Origin: Amphiduros pacificus
Taxonomy: Eukaryota > Annelida > Polychaeta > Phyllodocida > Hesionidae
Length of the DNA: 64,000 bases
Assembly (NCBI GenBank): GCA_949316495.1
Contig: OX439003.1
Location: forward strand, 38,370,225-38,434,224
Direction of reading: 5' to 3'
Shown here: positions 16,601 through 28,513 of the stretch, piece by piece
How positions within the stretch are numbered: position 1 is the first letter of the stretch
How the letters are laid out: each line of letters begins with the position of its first letter
Translations under genes and position numbers: made by a program
The notes under the pieces: model-generated
The model's database searches: none
Told to the model about the DNA's origin: nothing
What the model saw: only the letters and a program-made list of their open reading frames with translations

Positions 16601-19371
16601 ATTCTTCCACTATAACCTGACAGCGCTCATATCCTTCCACTATAACCTGACAGCCTATAAATCCTTCCACTATAACCTGACAGCCTCTAAATCCTTCCAC
16701 TATAACCTGACAGCCACTAAATCCTTCCGCTATAATCTGACAACCTCTAAATCCTTCCACTATAACCTGACAGCCTCTAAATCCTTCCGCTATAATCTGA
16801 CAACCTCTAATATCCTTCCGCTATAATCTGACAACCTCTAAATCCTTCCACTATAACCTGACAGCCTATAAATCCTTCCGCTATAACCTGACAGACCCCA
16901 AATCCTTCCACTATAACCTGACAGCACTCATATCCGTCCACTATAACCTGACAGCCTCTAAATCCTTCCACTATAACCTGACAGCCTCTAAATCCTTCCA
17001 CTATAACCTGACAGCCTCTAAATCCTTCCACTATAACCTGACAGACCCCAAATCCTTCCACTATAACCTGACAGCGCTCATATCCTTCCATTATAACCTG
17101 ACAGCCTCTAAATCCTTCCGCTATAATCTGACAGCCTCTAAATCCTTCCACTATAACCTGACAGCCTATAAATCCTTCCACTATAACCTGACAGACCCCA
17201 AATCCTTCCACTATAACCTGACAGCACTCATATCCTTCCACTATAACCTGACAGCGCTCATATCCTTCCACTATAACCTGACAGCCTCTAAATACTTCCA
17301 CTATAACCTGACAGCCTCTCAATCCTTCCACTATAACCTGACAGCCTCTAAATCCTTCCACTATAACCTGACAGCGCTCATATCCTTCCACTATAACCTG
17401 ACAGCGCTCATATCCTTCCACTATAACCTGACAGCCCCCAAATCCTTCCATTATAACCTGACAGCCTCTAAATCCTTCCACTATAACCTGACAGCCTCTA
17501 AATCCTTCCACTATAACCTGACAGCCTTTAAATCCTTCCAGTATAACCTGACAGCCCCCAAATCCTTCCACTATAACCTGACAGCGCTCATATCCTTCCA
17601 CTATAACCTGACAGCCTCTAAATCCTTCCACTATAACCTGACAGCGCTCATATCCTTCCACTATAACCTGACAGCCTCTAAATCTTTCCACTATAACCTG
17701 ACAGCCTCTAAATCCTTCCAGTATAACCTGACAGCCCCCAAATCCTTCCAGTATAACCTGACAGCGCTCATATCCTTCCACTATAACCTGACAGCCCCCA
17801 AATCCTTCCACTATAACCTGACAGCGCTCATATCCTTCCACTATAACCTGACAGCCTCTAAATCCTTCCACTATAACCTGACAGCCTCTAAATCCTTCCA
17901 CTATAACCTGACAGCGCTCATATCCTTCCACTATAACCTGACAGCGCTCATATCCTTCCACTATAACCTGACAGCCTCTAAATCCTTTCGCTATAACCTG
18001 ACAGACCCCAAATCCTTCCACTATAACCTGACAGCGCTCATATCCTTCCGCTATAACCTGATAGACCCCAAATCCTTCCACTATAACCTGACAGCGCTCA
18101 TATCCTTCCACTATAACCTGACAGCGCTCATATCCTTCCACTATAACCTGACAGCCTCTAAATCCTTCCGCTATAATCTGACAGCCTCTAAATCCTTCCG
18201 CTATAATCTGACAAATCCTACCATCAAACCTGACATCCTCCAGACCCTTTCATCTTAACCTGATATCCCCAAATTCACATTAATGTAAATACTTATTAAA
18301 GTAAACAGTCACCTTTCAAACGTTCCATAGGTTGAAATGATGTAGTATTATAAAGCTGAAGTTCTTTGTTATATACGGTTATATTGACGACTGGAGGAAT
18401 AGTGGATATTGATAAATTTTTCCACAGACAGGAATTGCAGTCATCAGAAAGTGATCCATTTAGTTCTTGACATGACGTCCAGGTGGCGTGCCTAGATGAT
18501 ACAATAGAAGTAAATCACCATGCCTCATGAAGCTTTGCTATATTTCAAATATGATATCAATGATGCAAAAAATCTGAAATATTCCCAAGAATTGCAAAAG
18601 ATATATCATCAAAATGAGGGCATATTTTCTTTCTTAATGACCATCACCTCAATATATCCGTATGTTATATGCTATAAGAAATATTCTTCCTTTAAAGGGG
18701 AAAGCAATATATGGACTTACTCATTGAGGTAATCTAATTTGGTCATGGTGAGGACACCTTGTCGATTGTGCTGAGCCATACACCATGAAATATTCAAATT
18801 AGATCGATATCCTTCAGCATAAGTGAATATAATTTTGATATTGTCTGCTCTTTCAGGGGCGTCTGAATAACAAAGGTAGTATTTATTTATGTATTTAGTT
18901 CCAATGCTAAATTCCTCAAATATTTGTAATCAGTGACAAATAGTGACACATATTTATGTATTTAGTTCTAATGTTCTAAATTATAATGAATATAATAAAG
19001 AATATTTTTCACTTGTTTATTATTTTAAAAAGACATCAGACAATCAAGAGTGAATATAATAAAAATAATAAACATACAGACAACGGTGACATAAGAAGCA
19101 GTACTAGTGAGGTGGTCATTTCCTCTTATACACCAGACATAGCCCTGCCAGGGGGCGCTCATCCTCGGTACCCACATTCTGACTGTATCTGACGATAGTG
19201 TCTCATGGAACATCGCAGGGACAGGTTTGGAAAACTTGAAATGCAGATCAGATGCATTGAAGTGTGAAGGATTCTCTGAAGGGAGCGTGCAGTTGATTTC
19301 AAGGGGTTCGCCAACGAGTAAAGTACTTTTCAGGGGTGCAATGATTGCGGTTTTTCTTTTGACTTTTATCT
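12207..19371 (-). CDS. Class I cytokine receptor with tandem-repeat cytoplasmic tail (receptor B, first exon missing)
   Basis: Nine coding exons fit by phase: 19078-19371, 18721-18862, 18313-18491, 16342-16490, 15845-16007, 14522-14824, 14305-14395, 14050-14167, 12207-13691. Together they give about 974 residues without the signal-peptide exon, which I did not find upstream. Order: Ig-like domain (INCTL...GYVWCI), cytokine-receptor module D1 (NISWCMA...CNSCLW), D2 with GVWSD in the place of WSXWS, an FNIII domain, a TM helix, a basic juxtamembrane segment and a 495-codon tail. The family binds a helical cytokine outside the cell and recruits JAK kinases inside. The exon order and phases match receptor A at 47-58 kb, so the two are paralogues on the same strand. 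The identity as a class I receptor is firm; the ligand and the vertebrate counterpart are unknown. Confidence 0.78.
12850..13610 (-). repeat. 69-bp coding minisatellite, 11 copies
   Basis: 69-bp units inside the receptor B tail exon, each giving 23 residues with one Tyr motif (YGQV). Two unit types (AG and SG before Tyr; DNGR and DDKR after) recur in a pattern suggesting block duplication. Homogeneous copies keep more than one frame open on both strands. Confidence 0.95.
14050..14167 (-). CDS. Receptor B juxtamembrane (Box1 position) exon
   Basis: 118 bases, acceptor TTTAG, donor GACGTAAGC, phase 2 to 0. Encodes KRKCIWSLVKHVNDKLRIRM and then 19 more residues. The basic start and Trp match the position of Box1, where JAKs bind, but the Pro-rich core seen in receptor A is absent. 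Confidence 0.6.
14305..14395 (-). CDS. Receptor B transmembrane exon
   Basis: 91 bases, phase 1 to 2, encoding VISIIPAVSIVVLAFIIVAV, a single-pass TM helix directly after the membrane-proximal FNIII domain. Confidence 0.8.
14522..16007 (-). CDS. Receptor B D2 second half and membrane-proximal FNIII exons
   Basis: 15845-16007 encodes the end of D2, with IHISGLEPYTTYQFHIQW and GVWSDP, a degenerate WSXWS motif. 14522-14824 is one whole FNIII domain (LLLTWEGPNKARGPLVGYL, FTVSGINVY), phase 1 to 1. The intervening 1 kb is intron. Confidence 0.75.
16342..18862 (-). CDS. Receptor B cytokine-receptor module exons (D1 and D2 first half)
   Basis: 18721-18862 and 18313-18491 encode D1 with paired Cys (SWCMA, SCQEL, DDCNSCLW). 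16342-16490 encodes the first half of D2 (VKLPPLINAS...LFRVTATSEEKK). Phases are 1-2, 2-1 and 1-0, the same as in receptor A. A 30-bp minisatellite fills the intron between 16491 and 18312. Confidence 0.72.
16561..18220. repeat. 30-bp minisatellite, about 55 copies, in a receptor B intron
   Basis: Units such as CCTCTAAATCCTTCCACTAT followed by AACCTGACAG, with three main variants (CTCTAAAT, GCTCATAT, ACCCCAAAT) mixed in a non-random order. The unit is ten codons without stops, so long frames (VIVEGFRGCQ) stay open by construction. Confidence 0.97.
19078..19371 (-). CDS. Receptor B Ig-like domain exon
   Basis: 294 bases, phase 1 to 1, with TTTACAG acceptor and CT|GTATGT donor. Encodes VGEPLEINCTLPSEN...APWQGYVWCIRGND...YVTVV, the Cys-Cys and Trp pattern of an Ig fold. 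It is the most upstream exon found for this gene. Confidence 0.72.
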
Positions 19372-21385
19372 CTGTAAAAATTTTGAAATACAAATACAAT
19401 CAAAAATATATAGATGCATGAAATTAGTGTTATAGTCATTTTCTGGGGTGATAAGTTTCATTTGAATATATACTATTTGCATGGATCTGGACAATTAGAA
19501 CATAACACATGTATTGTTTAATTGATAACAAATTGAAATGTTAATGTTAGTTTTCCATTATATTTTTTTGGATACTATGACTCTTTTAAATAAATCTTGA
19601 TGTGTTGTATCTGGAACTATCTCTTTTATATTTTTTGACACATTTGGCATTCAGTTATACCAAATTCTTAAGTTATATTAGTTAAAAGTTGTATGCATGT
19701 TAAAATTGATTGTGAAAGCGACTGTGACCAATACAATCTGTTTAGAATACTTGTGTTTTTTTTAACGTGATGGATGCCATAGCGCAAACACCAGGTGGCA
19801 GTCCTCAACAATTCATTCATGTGCTTTATGAGTTTCTCGCATTGTTTTTTTATGTTAAACCTATTTATTTGATGCCAGACTTATATTTTTTAAAATTTAT
19901 TGATGGTATACTTCTACAATGTAAACTACGAAAAATAAATACACGCACAAGGTTTTCTCAAAGTTGAGAGGGAAAGCAAGACAAGATGAGGCGTTCATTT
20001 TGGTCCCATAAGTTTGTTAGTGCCTTAACAACAAAGATAAACAATTCCGAGAGTGGGGATTTGCATCATTCGCGGAGGGAGGAAACAATAATAAACAAGA
20101 CTAGGAAAGTTGAAATTGATGGAACTATCATCCCATAACCTTCTCTATCTGAAAGCGGGATTAACAAGTGAAGACAGTCACATAACACATTGTTATTTGT
20201 TTAATGGTGTAGATCGGCCTGAATCAGATTTCACTGTGTAAACGTATAGGAACAAATGAACATCCCTTCACATGAGAACACATGAGAATACACAAAAAGG
20301 GAGCAACGGAATTAGTTGTTATTCATGCACAATCATAAAGTTCTACAATAATATCAAACCTAAGTTCAGCCATGCTCCTGATGGTTCTAGGTGCAGTAGC
20401 AATGTGAAGAAAAATAATGCTTCAGTCGTTCTGAAAAATATATACATATATATGTGAATGCAAATATATATTATATAATCATGAAATATGCGTGCTTGAT
20501 ATCCTAAACACCAACATTGTTTGTATAAATATCTGGGAAAAATGATTTGTTAATATTAATTATTTTTTGGAGAAATTGGACAGGAGGGAGATGGAAAATA
20601 TTTAGATTGGACTTTACCTTATCGCATGCATTGATTAACGGATCATCTGTATCTGTAAGAAGATTTCATCACAATTGATTTTATAGTTGATTTAAAATTG
20701 TAATTATCCCTACACAAACATGGATCATCAGGTTTACTATATAATGTTATACTTTTTATACTGTACAAAATAGTTGCTGTGCCAGAGCGCTCATACTGGT
20801 AATAGTAGTGCAAAGCGAGCACTGTGAGCGCAGAGCAAGCCAAGTCAGCAAAAAGCGAACGCCTTGTTCCATTTGCACACCTACCAAAACTTCACTGAAT
20901 CCTCATTGCAACGAAATCTCAACGCGGTGGCTATTTTGTGCATGCTCGAAACAATTGCCACTCTCTTCGGCGACCTTAGGATCGTGATGGAGTGCCGGAA
21001 TTGGGTTGAGAACTGAAAATTATTAAAACAATCAGTTGTGTCGAAGTCTCTATACAATTCTTCCCAAGTCTGCCTTAGTCTTAGTGGCTCATTATTGTGC
21101 TTCATCAATCGTCTGATGCTTGCCAAGGCCTGGCGAATGCTTTGAACTGTTCTTTGTAGCTTGTTGTAGCTTTTTATGTTATTGTAGTTCTAGTCTGATT
21201 CATACTGGTTGTTTGAGGTTTGTAATAAATCACAAACCTCCAGATCAATATTCGGCATCTGAGAATGGCAAGAGATGCTAGGATACGCTTCAACACGAAA
21301 AGATAGTGTATTTTTGGTTAGAAGTCTACACAGGTAATATTTTTGTCAAATTTGCCAATAAACAAAGATTTTTCAATTCTTTACA

Positions 21386-21388
<3 letters not shown>
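19372..21388. other. No gene resolved; upstream of receptor B
   Basis: Should hold the signal-peptide exon of receptor B, but I could not identify it. A minus-strand open frame at 20881-21170 has mixed composition and no recognised domain; it may be a decayed repeat. A perfect 9-bp hairpin (GAGGTTTGT / ACAAACCTC) lies at 21215-21240. Confidence 0.35.
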
Positions 21389-21463
<75 letters not shown>

Positions 21464-21505
21464 AGTAATATATATATATATATATAGACAAGTAATGTAC
21501 AACAA

Positions 21506-21552
<47 letters not shown>
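21389..21552. repeat. (AT)n microsatellite in two blocks
   Basis: Two runs of AT separated by ACAAGTAAT-containing spacers. The Ile-Tyr frames across it are artefacts. Confidence 0.97.
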
Positions 21553-21554
<2 letters not shown>

Positions 21555-21609
21555 CTTGACAAAACAAAACTTTGAATAGTTCACATTTGTGGTGAAGATA
21601 TATATTCAC

Positions 21610-23230
21610 GAAATAGATAACTTATACTTACTTGCCATTAGCTGTTGTGTGCCTACGACCGCGAGGAGAATGTTCTACATCAGTTACTTTCAATGTCACT
21701 TATATTCAGGGTCAAATTCTAAGTACATTACTTGTTGCGCTCTTGAGAGATTTTGAATCCATAGTCGAGTATCAGAGATCGAGCCACCATGATTTAATGC
21801 TTTTACAGCTTGGCTATACAACTATCACAAATGATTTCGATGGTAATTCTGTTTTGTTTTGTTTTTGTTTTCTATTAACTGCTCTTCCCTATTCAATTGT
21901 TTAAACCTCCACGGCTGTCAGTTCCTCACATTAGTATTTCACCTCCAAAGTCAGGTATATTTGCTCATGGAAATAATCTCATGATACGGGTGTGATACAC
22001 AGATAAGATAATAAATTATACCCTTTCATAAAAATGCATCCATTTAAAAATCAAATTACAATTATATTGAAAATAAAATACCAAATTCTAACATATTCCT
22101 GGGCATCTTTATTAAGAATAAAGGTTGGCCATGCTAGGACAGCAGTCAATTCAAGCGATTCCAAGAAATGCACAATAAGTGTGCATTCAGGAGTCTCTTC
22201 TCAAAAGGTGACCTACAAAATCAGTCAAAGCAAGCTTGGGGTTTGCTTCATTATCTGAAGAAATCTATAAAGTAACCCATGCAAAACTTGAGAGTCACGC
22301 ATTTACTATTAGCTTGATGAGAAAGTGAAATCATTTCAGTGCAGATCACATTAAATTGAATGGCATGGAAAAACTATTTAATAATACCAACTATCTCCCC
22401 CAAATTAGCATTATTATGTAAGTATAGAAATAAACATCATAACTATAACAGTTGATTCAAAGAATATGTTCACAAATTTAACGAGATGCATGAGAAATAT
22501 TTCGACAAATATAAATTTTGTTGACCAAGAAAACAAATAAGCTATCTCCCTTAAATCAACCAGAATATACCTACCAGGATTATTGCGATTTGCTGAAAAT
22601 GCCTGGTACTATGCGGTCACATGTGACCAGCTGATATCGCCGTAAGGGTGTTAGGCATGTACCAATAGACAGAAGCTAATGGACAACCAGGTTTACACCA
22701 ACCACTTGTCCCGTTGCAATCTGAAGGTGACCATTGTCATCAAACATTCCCTGTGGAGGCTCCTCATCACTAATCAGCCAAGCAAAACTTGCTGACAAAG
22801 TGTTCAATGGGTGATTGAGATTTTAACAAAAGTCTCATCTACTTTCAAATAGATGAGAAATTTATGTGATGGTAATATGATGGGTAACAATATTTGATCA
22901 CACATTTTAGGATATATTTTTGTCTTAAGTAAAGAAAAAGCCTTTGAAAGTCTGCTTAATGCTTAATATGCTGTATGTTTTGTTCTGTCAATCATAATAT
23001 GTGTGGGAGATCCAAAACCAGAAACAACCTCACACATACCTAAACACATAAACGCATTGAATCGTAAAGTGTCCTACATTTATAAGTCTGTCAATGCGTG
23101 GCCTCGCAGCCAAAACATGGTCAAACCTGGCTCAATGCTAACATTTCATTTTTCCTTCAGATGGAAGGGGGAGACCGTGTGGATAGACAGTATATGTGAT
23201 GAAAATATAACCCAATTATGTGTCCCTCAT
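21610..23230. other. No gene resolved
   Basis: Short open frames only, with no splice-supported exon on either strand. It could hold the 5' end of receptor B. Confidence 0.35.
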
Positions 23231-23233
23231 GAC

Positions 23234-23490
<257 letters not shown>

Positions 23491-23764
23491 TTTACTTGTT
23501 GTTTTATCAATAATTCTTGATCAAAAATGATTCCTAGGTCATTGACCTATTAGGATCTTTGAATGCTTGTTTCACCTACTAAAATTTAACCTGGGATTTC
23601 ATCATTTATAAAATTTGAGTTTCTACCACATATCAATAATGCAGTCTTTCAATCATTTATTTTCATTTTATTTTCAAGTAAGAGATGTTTTACACTTTTA
23701 ATGCATTTTTCCATTTCTGAACATGATAATTTTGATTTTTGTTTTGATTTCGGGTCTAATGTGA

Positions 23765-24540
23765 TCTATAGTCATGTGTCATCTGCATATATGTAATGTT
23801 TTAAACCATATTGTTCTATAATTTCGCTAAGAGGTTCCATGTATGTTGTGAACAATAAAGGGCCAAGCACAGAGCCCTGTGGAACTCCGTAATTAATATT
23901 CATATTTTCTGATCTTTTACCATCAATAGTTATGCATTGTTTCCTACCTGACAAGTATGATCCAAACCATTTTAGTGCATTTCCCTTAACACCACACCGT
24001 TTCTCAAGTCTGTTTAACAATATTTCATGGTCAATAGTGTCAAATGCCACAGAGAGGTCAAGTAATACAAGCATAACTGTCTTGTTTTTGTCAATGTCCA
24101 TGAGCATATCGTTCTGCACTTTTAGCAATGCAGTCTCTGTGCTATGAAATTCCTTGTATGCTGATTGGAACATGCTTTGAATGTTATTTGTTTCAAGGTG
24201 ACTGACATACTATTTGGCTACTACCCTCTCAATTAGTTTGGATAAGTCTGATAATGGCCAGTTTTAATGAGTCCGGCATGTTTCCAAGCATAATTGATTT
24301 ATTTATTATTGCCGTTATTATGGGTAATAATGAGCCAGCACATTCCACAAGAAGCCAGATAGGTATTGGGTCTAATTCACATGACTTCTTTGCTGCTTCT
24401 CCAAGCAGCCTTTTAACATCAGCTTCAGATAGTGCAGTCAAATTTTCTAGGGATTTCTTGAATTTTGGTTGCTCAGTAATGTTCCACCTGGTACAGGTGA
24501 CTTGTCGCCGCTAGTGAAGAACATTCCGTCTATCGACCGG
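23765..24540 (-). mobile_element. LINE reverse transcriptase fragment (CR1/Jockey-like)
   Basis: The minus strand encodes an RT core: LDLSVAFDTIDHEILLNRL (motif A), NYGVPQGSVLGPLLF (motif B) and YIYADDT (motif C), preceded by SCELDPIPIWLLVECAGSLL. The upstream part (24229-24441) is in another frame and stops lie between the two pieces, so the copy is dead. It is truncated just after the YADD box at about 23770, with no endonuclease domain or 3' tail seen. The family assignment rests on motif style only. Confidence 0.85.
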
Positions 24541-25028
24541 CATCTTTCACCTCACTGAAACCTCGGGCCAAACTCTGTTCTTAGGGATATAAATGGTATA
24601 TCACAATAGCAGCTTTTTTAATTTGGTCTAGATACGAAATCTGTCATAATTATATATGTGACTTGTATCCAGACGTGGTTTCGATCTTGTTTCATTTCTC
24701 GAAGTTCAATAATAGCTCATCTCTCTCCTTTGCTCATTACAAGAAAATTGAACATCGCCTTAACTAGAAAATTACATCTTTAAGCATCATTCCTGAAATA
24801 TAAGATGGTGACCTCAAACATTTTCTTGAAAGTGCAAAACATAAACGATTTTATCATATGGATTTTAAAACTGTCACCTTCAATTGTAATTTCTAAGTTA
24901 ACAATTAGGCCACACGAGACACTTTTACAGCTTCACCAAATGCACATATTTTTGGTTCATGTGGATAGAGTTGATTCAGTCACCATGCAGATTGCGTTAT
25001 AAGATGGTCGTCAGAATATTTATAAAAT

Positions 25029-25096
25029 GGTTTCGGTTTTAGAACCACCTGGTTTCGGTTTTAGAACCACCTGGTTTCGGTTTTAGAACCACCTGG
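25029..25096. repeat. 22-bp tandem repeat, 3 copies
   Basis: GGTTTCGGTTTTAGAACCAC followed by CT, repeated three times without change. Confidence 0.93.
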
Positions 25097-25546
25097 AGTT
25101 GACCCAAATATTTTCCCAACGTTTCAGTCTCATTTCCAACATTTTTGGTCAGGTTGTCGAGCCATCATTGCAAAGAAACATAGCTATTACATCGGTGTCT
25201 ATGACATCAATATTAAACATGTATTTTGAGTTGAATATATAGAGAGCAATTACAGACAAACGATTTACGGGGATTCACCTCAAATGGTAAACAAGAGCAC
25301 CGCAAGATCACGTCCAGTGCATTAAACAATCACTCAATGTAGTGATATTCCAAGTTACAGTTGTGCAGAGTCGGGCGGACGTGTTAAGATTAACCATGAA
25401 GGTATTTATTTGAAGCATTTACAAATTACAGAGCTACTTTGTAAACACAATTATATATTATTTTCAAAGAACAGAACAGGCTGGGCATCAGGAAGTATTC
25501 GTTTACATAGAGAGTGACGAACTACTGGAATGGTCTACCCGAGGAA

Positions 25547-25778
25547 GCAGTACAGCCGACGACAACTGATCTGCGGACGACAACAGAGCTGTGTTTTCAT
25601 TTTTAAAGCCTTATTAGTGCGTCTGTACTCTCGAAAATATTCACACCAAGTTGTTTTTTGACACTTGCATATACAAACAAAGTCAAATGGTGTGATAAAC
25701 ATCGGTAATCAATTGATAAACTGAACCACAACTCTGTTGTCGTCCGCAGCTCTGTTGTCGTCGGCTGTAGCTGTATCA
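25547..25778. repeat. Inverted repeat, about 45-bp arms
   Basis: ACAGCCGACGACAAC...CTGCGGACGACAACAGAG at 25553-25590 is matched in reverse at 25732-25772, with a loop of about 140 bases. The short motif CGACGACAAC also recurs within each arm. It may be the outer end of the foldback element that follows. Confidence 0.75.
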
Positions 25779-25889
25779 ATGCATGTTGACAAATATCTGA
25801 GGCAATGTCTACTATTGAAGTAGTCGACGATGGATTCCACGTCAGATTCCATATCAAATATTCTTGTATCTGAACAGTTGCTGACGTGT

Positions 25890-26850
25890 TGGCACGGGAA
25901 CCGTTTCGACCGTGGCGTTTTCGGCCGTGCGTAATAAGCACTCTCCTGTTCGACCGTGATTCGACCGCAGGGATAGTTTGTAAAATTATCAATATCCAAC
26001 TTCAACTCCAATCATGGACAGACCTCTGATTATATATTTTCTGTCGCAAAGTCTTCACGCACTGAATTCTCTTCAAAATATATCAATCATTAACCAGTGT
26101 GAAGTTCTTTTGGTATAGGATAGTGGATATTTAAAGTTTATTTTTTCAAAAAGTACCAAATTTATATTTCGATGTAAACATGTAAGGTAAAGAATAAAGA
26201 TAAATATGACAAAAAAAGGATATATACTTTGTTTAAAATCGATATATTCCTATTCCCCTGACAAACTGAATAAAATAAACGATGTGTGGATTTGCACTGT
26301 CTTGTGTTGTGTTGTGGCACTGTCTAAACACATTTTGAGAGACAAATGGGGGTTAGGTATGTTTGATAGACATGTCTAGAAAAGCCCCTGAGGCGCCAAT
26401 ATGCAGAAAAAAGTGGGAAGGAGAATTTGCCCTTGATATTGATGCCTCAGACATTTCTATTAAGCATGTCTAACCCCCATTAAGTTCTCATAATTTGTTA
26501 AAACAGTACCAAACCTTACAAAGCCACACATTTTTCATATCATTCAATTTGTCAGGCTAAAAGGGATATATCCGTTTTAAACAGGGTATATACCCTTTTT
26601 CAACATACGTATCCTTATCTTAGATGTTTACATAGGAATATAGATTTTGGTGCATTTTGAAGAAAACGTCACATGTTCAATATCAAAAGAAATTTACGCT
26701 CATGACAGAGACAGTAGATACTTCAATTGAAATTATACGAATAGGCACGGTCGAACAGGGAAACGGTCGAATAGTGCAACGGTCGAACAGGGCAACGGTC
26801 GAACAGGACAACGGTCGAACAGGGACATGGTTGAATGGGGGAACAGTCAA
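25890..26850. mobile_element. Palindromic foldback/MITE-like element
   Basis: The left half reads inward as the reverse complement of the right half over roughly 400 bases per arm, centred near 26410. Matching pairs include CCTGTTCGACCGTG (25945) with CACGGTCGAACAGG (26746), ATGTAAACAT (26172) with ATGTTTACAT (26623), the GATATATAC...GTTTAAAA block (26219) with its reverse (26560-26590), and GGGGGTTAG (26349) with CTAACCCCC (26470). The right end carries a short tandem array of CAACGGTCGAACAGGG. No coding capacity is seen, so it would be non-autonomous. Confidence 0.65.
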
Positions 26851-28388
26851 AACAGCCAGTGACCTATTTGAATAATGATTAGGTCTCAGGTGATCTTTTA
26901 AAGTGTACTGATTGGTCAAAATGGTCAATACATTATATTTAAGGGAAAGCAAACTTTGACAAATTGTGAATTACAAATTGAAACTGCATCAGTATGAACA
27001 CATATAAAACATGAAAAGAAGATTTTGAGATATCATTTTTGGTTTTCATACCAATTGCAACTACTCTGGGTTTATACTAGGCTCTGCAAGTAAATACAGT
27101 TTAACGACAGATTTAGGAGACCACACCCAGTATAAGCTTTATTTTAGCAGCTAATAGGCACGGACTAAAATATTTTGTCACATGTAATAACACGGTCAAT
27201 CCGTGTCATTGTTAAGATGAGGGAGTGAGTACAACAACGAATGAGTTGAAATCTTTGTGACATTTATACCAAAATAGTCAGATAAAATAGTTATTTTCCA
27301 ACAATATATCTCTAATATCTCCCCCCCACCCCCAATTATAAATGATTCATTCTAAATTACATTTGAACATATGAAAAAGGCATTTACACGTGTCTGGCTG
27401 TGACATTGTGCGTGAATATGCACAAGAGCCAACCAATTACAGAGCTGTATGGTAATTGTATGCTAATATGCTAAAAGGCTTTCCACAATTTCATGCCATT
27501 TGCAGCAGAGGAAGTCTGTGACTCTACCTCGCTATGCAAAGTACGTACCACCTGAAAATGGATTGCAGCATTTTTAAACAGCCAGCCAGGAATGTGTGCA
27601 TATCGGCCCTTTTTACATATCATATAGTGGTGGGCTCCAGACCTTTTCATAAATTGGCATTTTATAGATTGATTGCATATAACAGCAAAATTGTGGTTAA
27701 ATACAGTTCATCAATATTTCATCTATTATCATTCAAACACAACAGAGCACCCTCTTGCCTATATTTCAGAGAGAAATGTCTGCTGCTGTCAATAATGCAA
27801 TTCCAAGCAAACATGAAAAATTGTTTTGATGCTGAACATTTCCCCACTCAGTGTGTATCGAAAATATTCTTTGTTTCAAAGACCTAAATTCAAAATGGCG
27901 GCTAGCAAGCAGGAAATACATGTTCTGCACATGCTCACTTCTAATAACGCAGAATCGTTAAATCCAAAAATATGTGTATTAAAACCACTGTTTGCCTCAA
28001 ACACAGTGCATATTTTTGTCTAGGTTACCTGGCCATTTGAAGTTATGGTTAAGAAAGATGTTGTGCCTCCACAAAAGCCGGTCATTTGGTTTCACAAAAG
28101 CCGGCCATTTTAACAGATAGAAAATTAACAGACGAAGTGATAAGAAAGGTTCACATTTTGTTTTCTTCTAAGGGCAGACCATGCTTCAATTGCAGTCATG
28201 TTGAGACATGTTTCAACCACGATGTCATAATTCAGTTTGAAAATTGAAAAGGCCAGATTCTGAATTGCAGACGGCATGTTAACAGTGACGCGGAAATATC
28301 AGATTTTCTGAGTAAAACACTCAAAATACAAGGGAGCTGAAATAGGGGTTCTGTTCTTCATTAAGGATAAAACCATCTTTTCTCCACA
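26851..28388. other. Intergenic, probably the 5' region of the 2A-ankyrin-cGLR gene
   Basis: No convincing gene. At 27892 lies CAAAATGGCGGC, a YY1-type site common at animal promoters, about 520 bases upstream of the ATG at 28417. A TTCTCCACAG acceptor at 28380-28389 suggests a 5'UTR intron ending just before the start exon. A 23-base tandem (CACAAAAGCCGG-CATTT) lies near 28070-28110. Confidence 0.35.
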
Positions 28389-28416
28389 GGTTGTCATCAG
28401 AAACACACTGGTCAAG

Positions 28417-28513
28417 ATGAGCAAGGCATTACAAGGCAAATATTCAGCAGGAGTTTGTTTTTTACTGCTGCTTTGTGCTGGTGATGTGGAAACGAACCCG
28501 GGACCTGCGGGGT
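28417..28513 (+). CDS. Start exon with 2A-like translational recoding peptide
   Basis: Encodes 32 residues beginning MSKALQGKYSAG, then the hydrophobic run VCFLLLLCA, then GDVETNPGP. The last eight residues fit the 2A consensus D(V/I)ExNPG-P exactly; ribosomes skip the final Gly-Pro bond in known 2As. The hydrophobic run makes the same peptide a plausible signal sequence when skipping fails. The exon ends GGGT|GTAAGA, phase 1, giving a Cys codon at the junction. Confidence 0.85.

Noticed and set aside
16449-18141. 444-codon VIVEGFRGCQ-repeat protein
   Set aside because: A 30-bp minisatellite inside an intron; the frame is open only because the unit has no stop.
16561-18220. CRISPR-like array
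   Set aside because: Units are directly adjacent with no unique spacers, in an intron-bearing animal genome.
21306-21609. Ile-Tyr repeat proteins
   Set aside because: Translation of an (AT)n microsatellite.
25603-26011. Two overlapping minus-strand frames of 100-129 codons
   Set aside because: They overlap the inverted repeat and the arm of the foldback element and have no domain or splice support.
27534-28023. 117-codon plus frame and a short frame starting at the YY1-like ATGGCGGCT (27895)
   Set aside because: No signal, domain or good donor; the ATGGCGGC looks like a promoter motif rather than a start codon.
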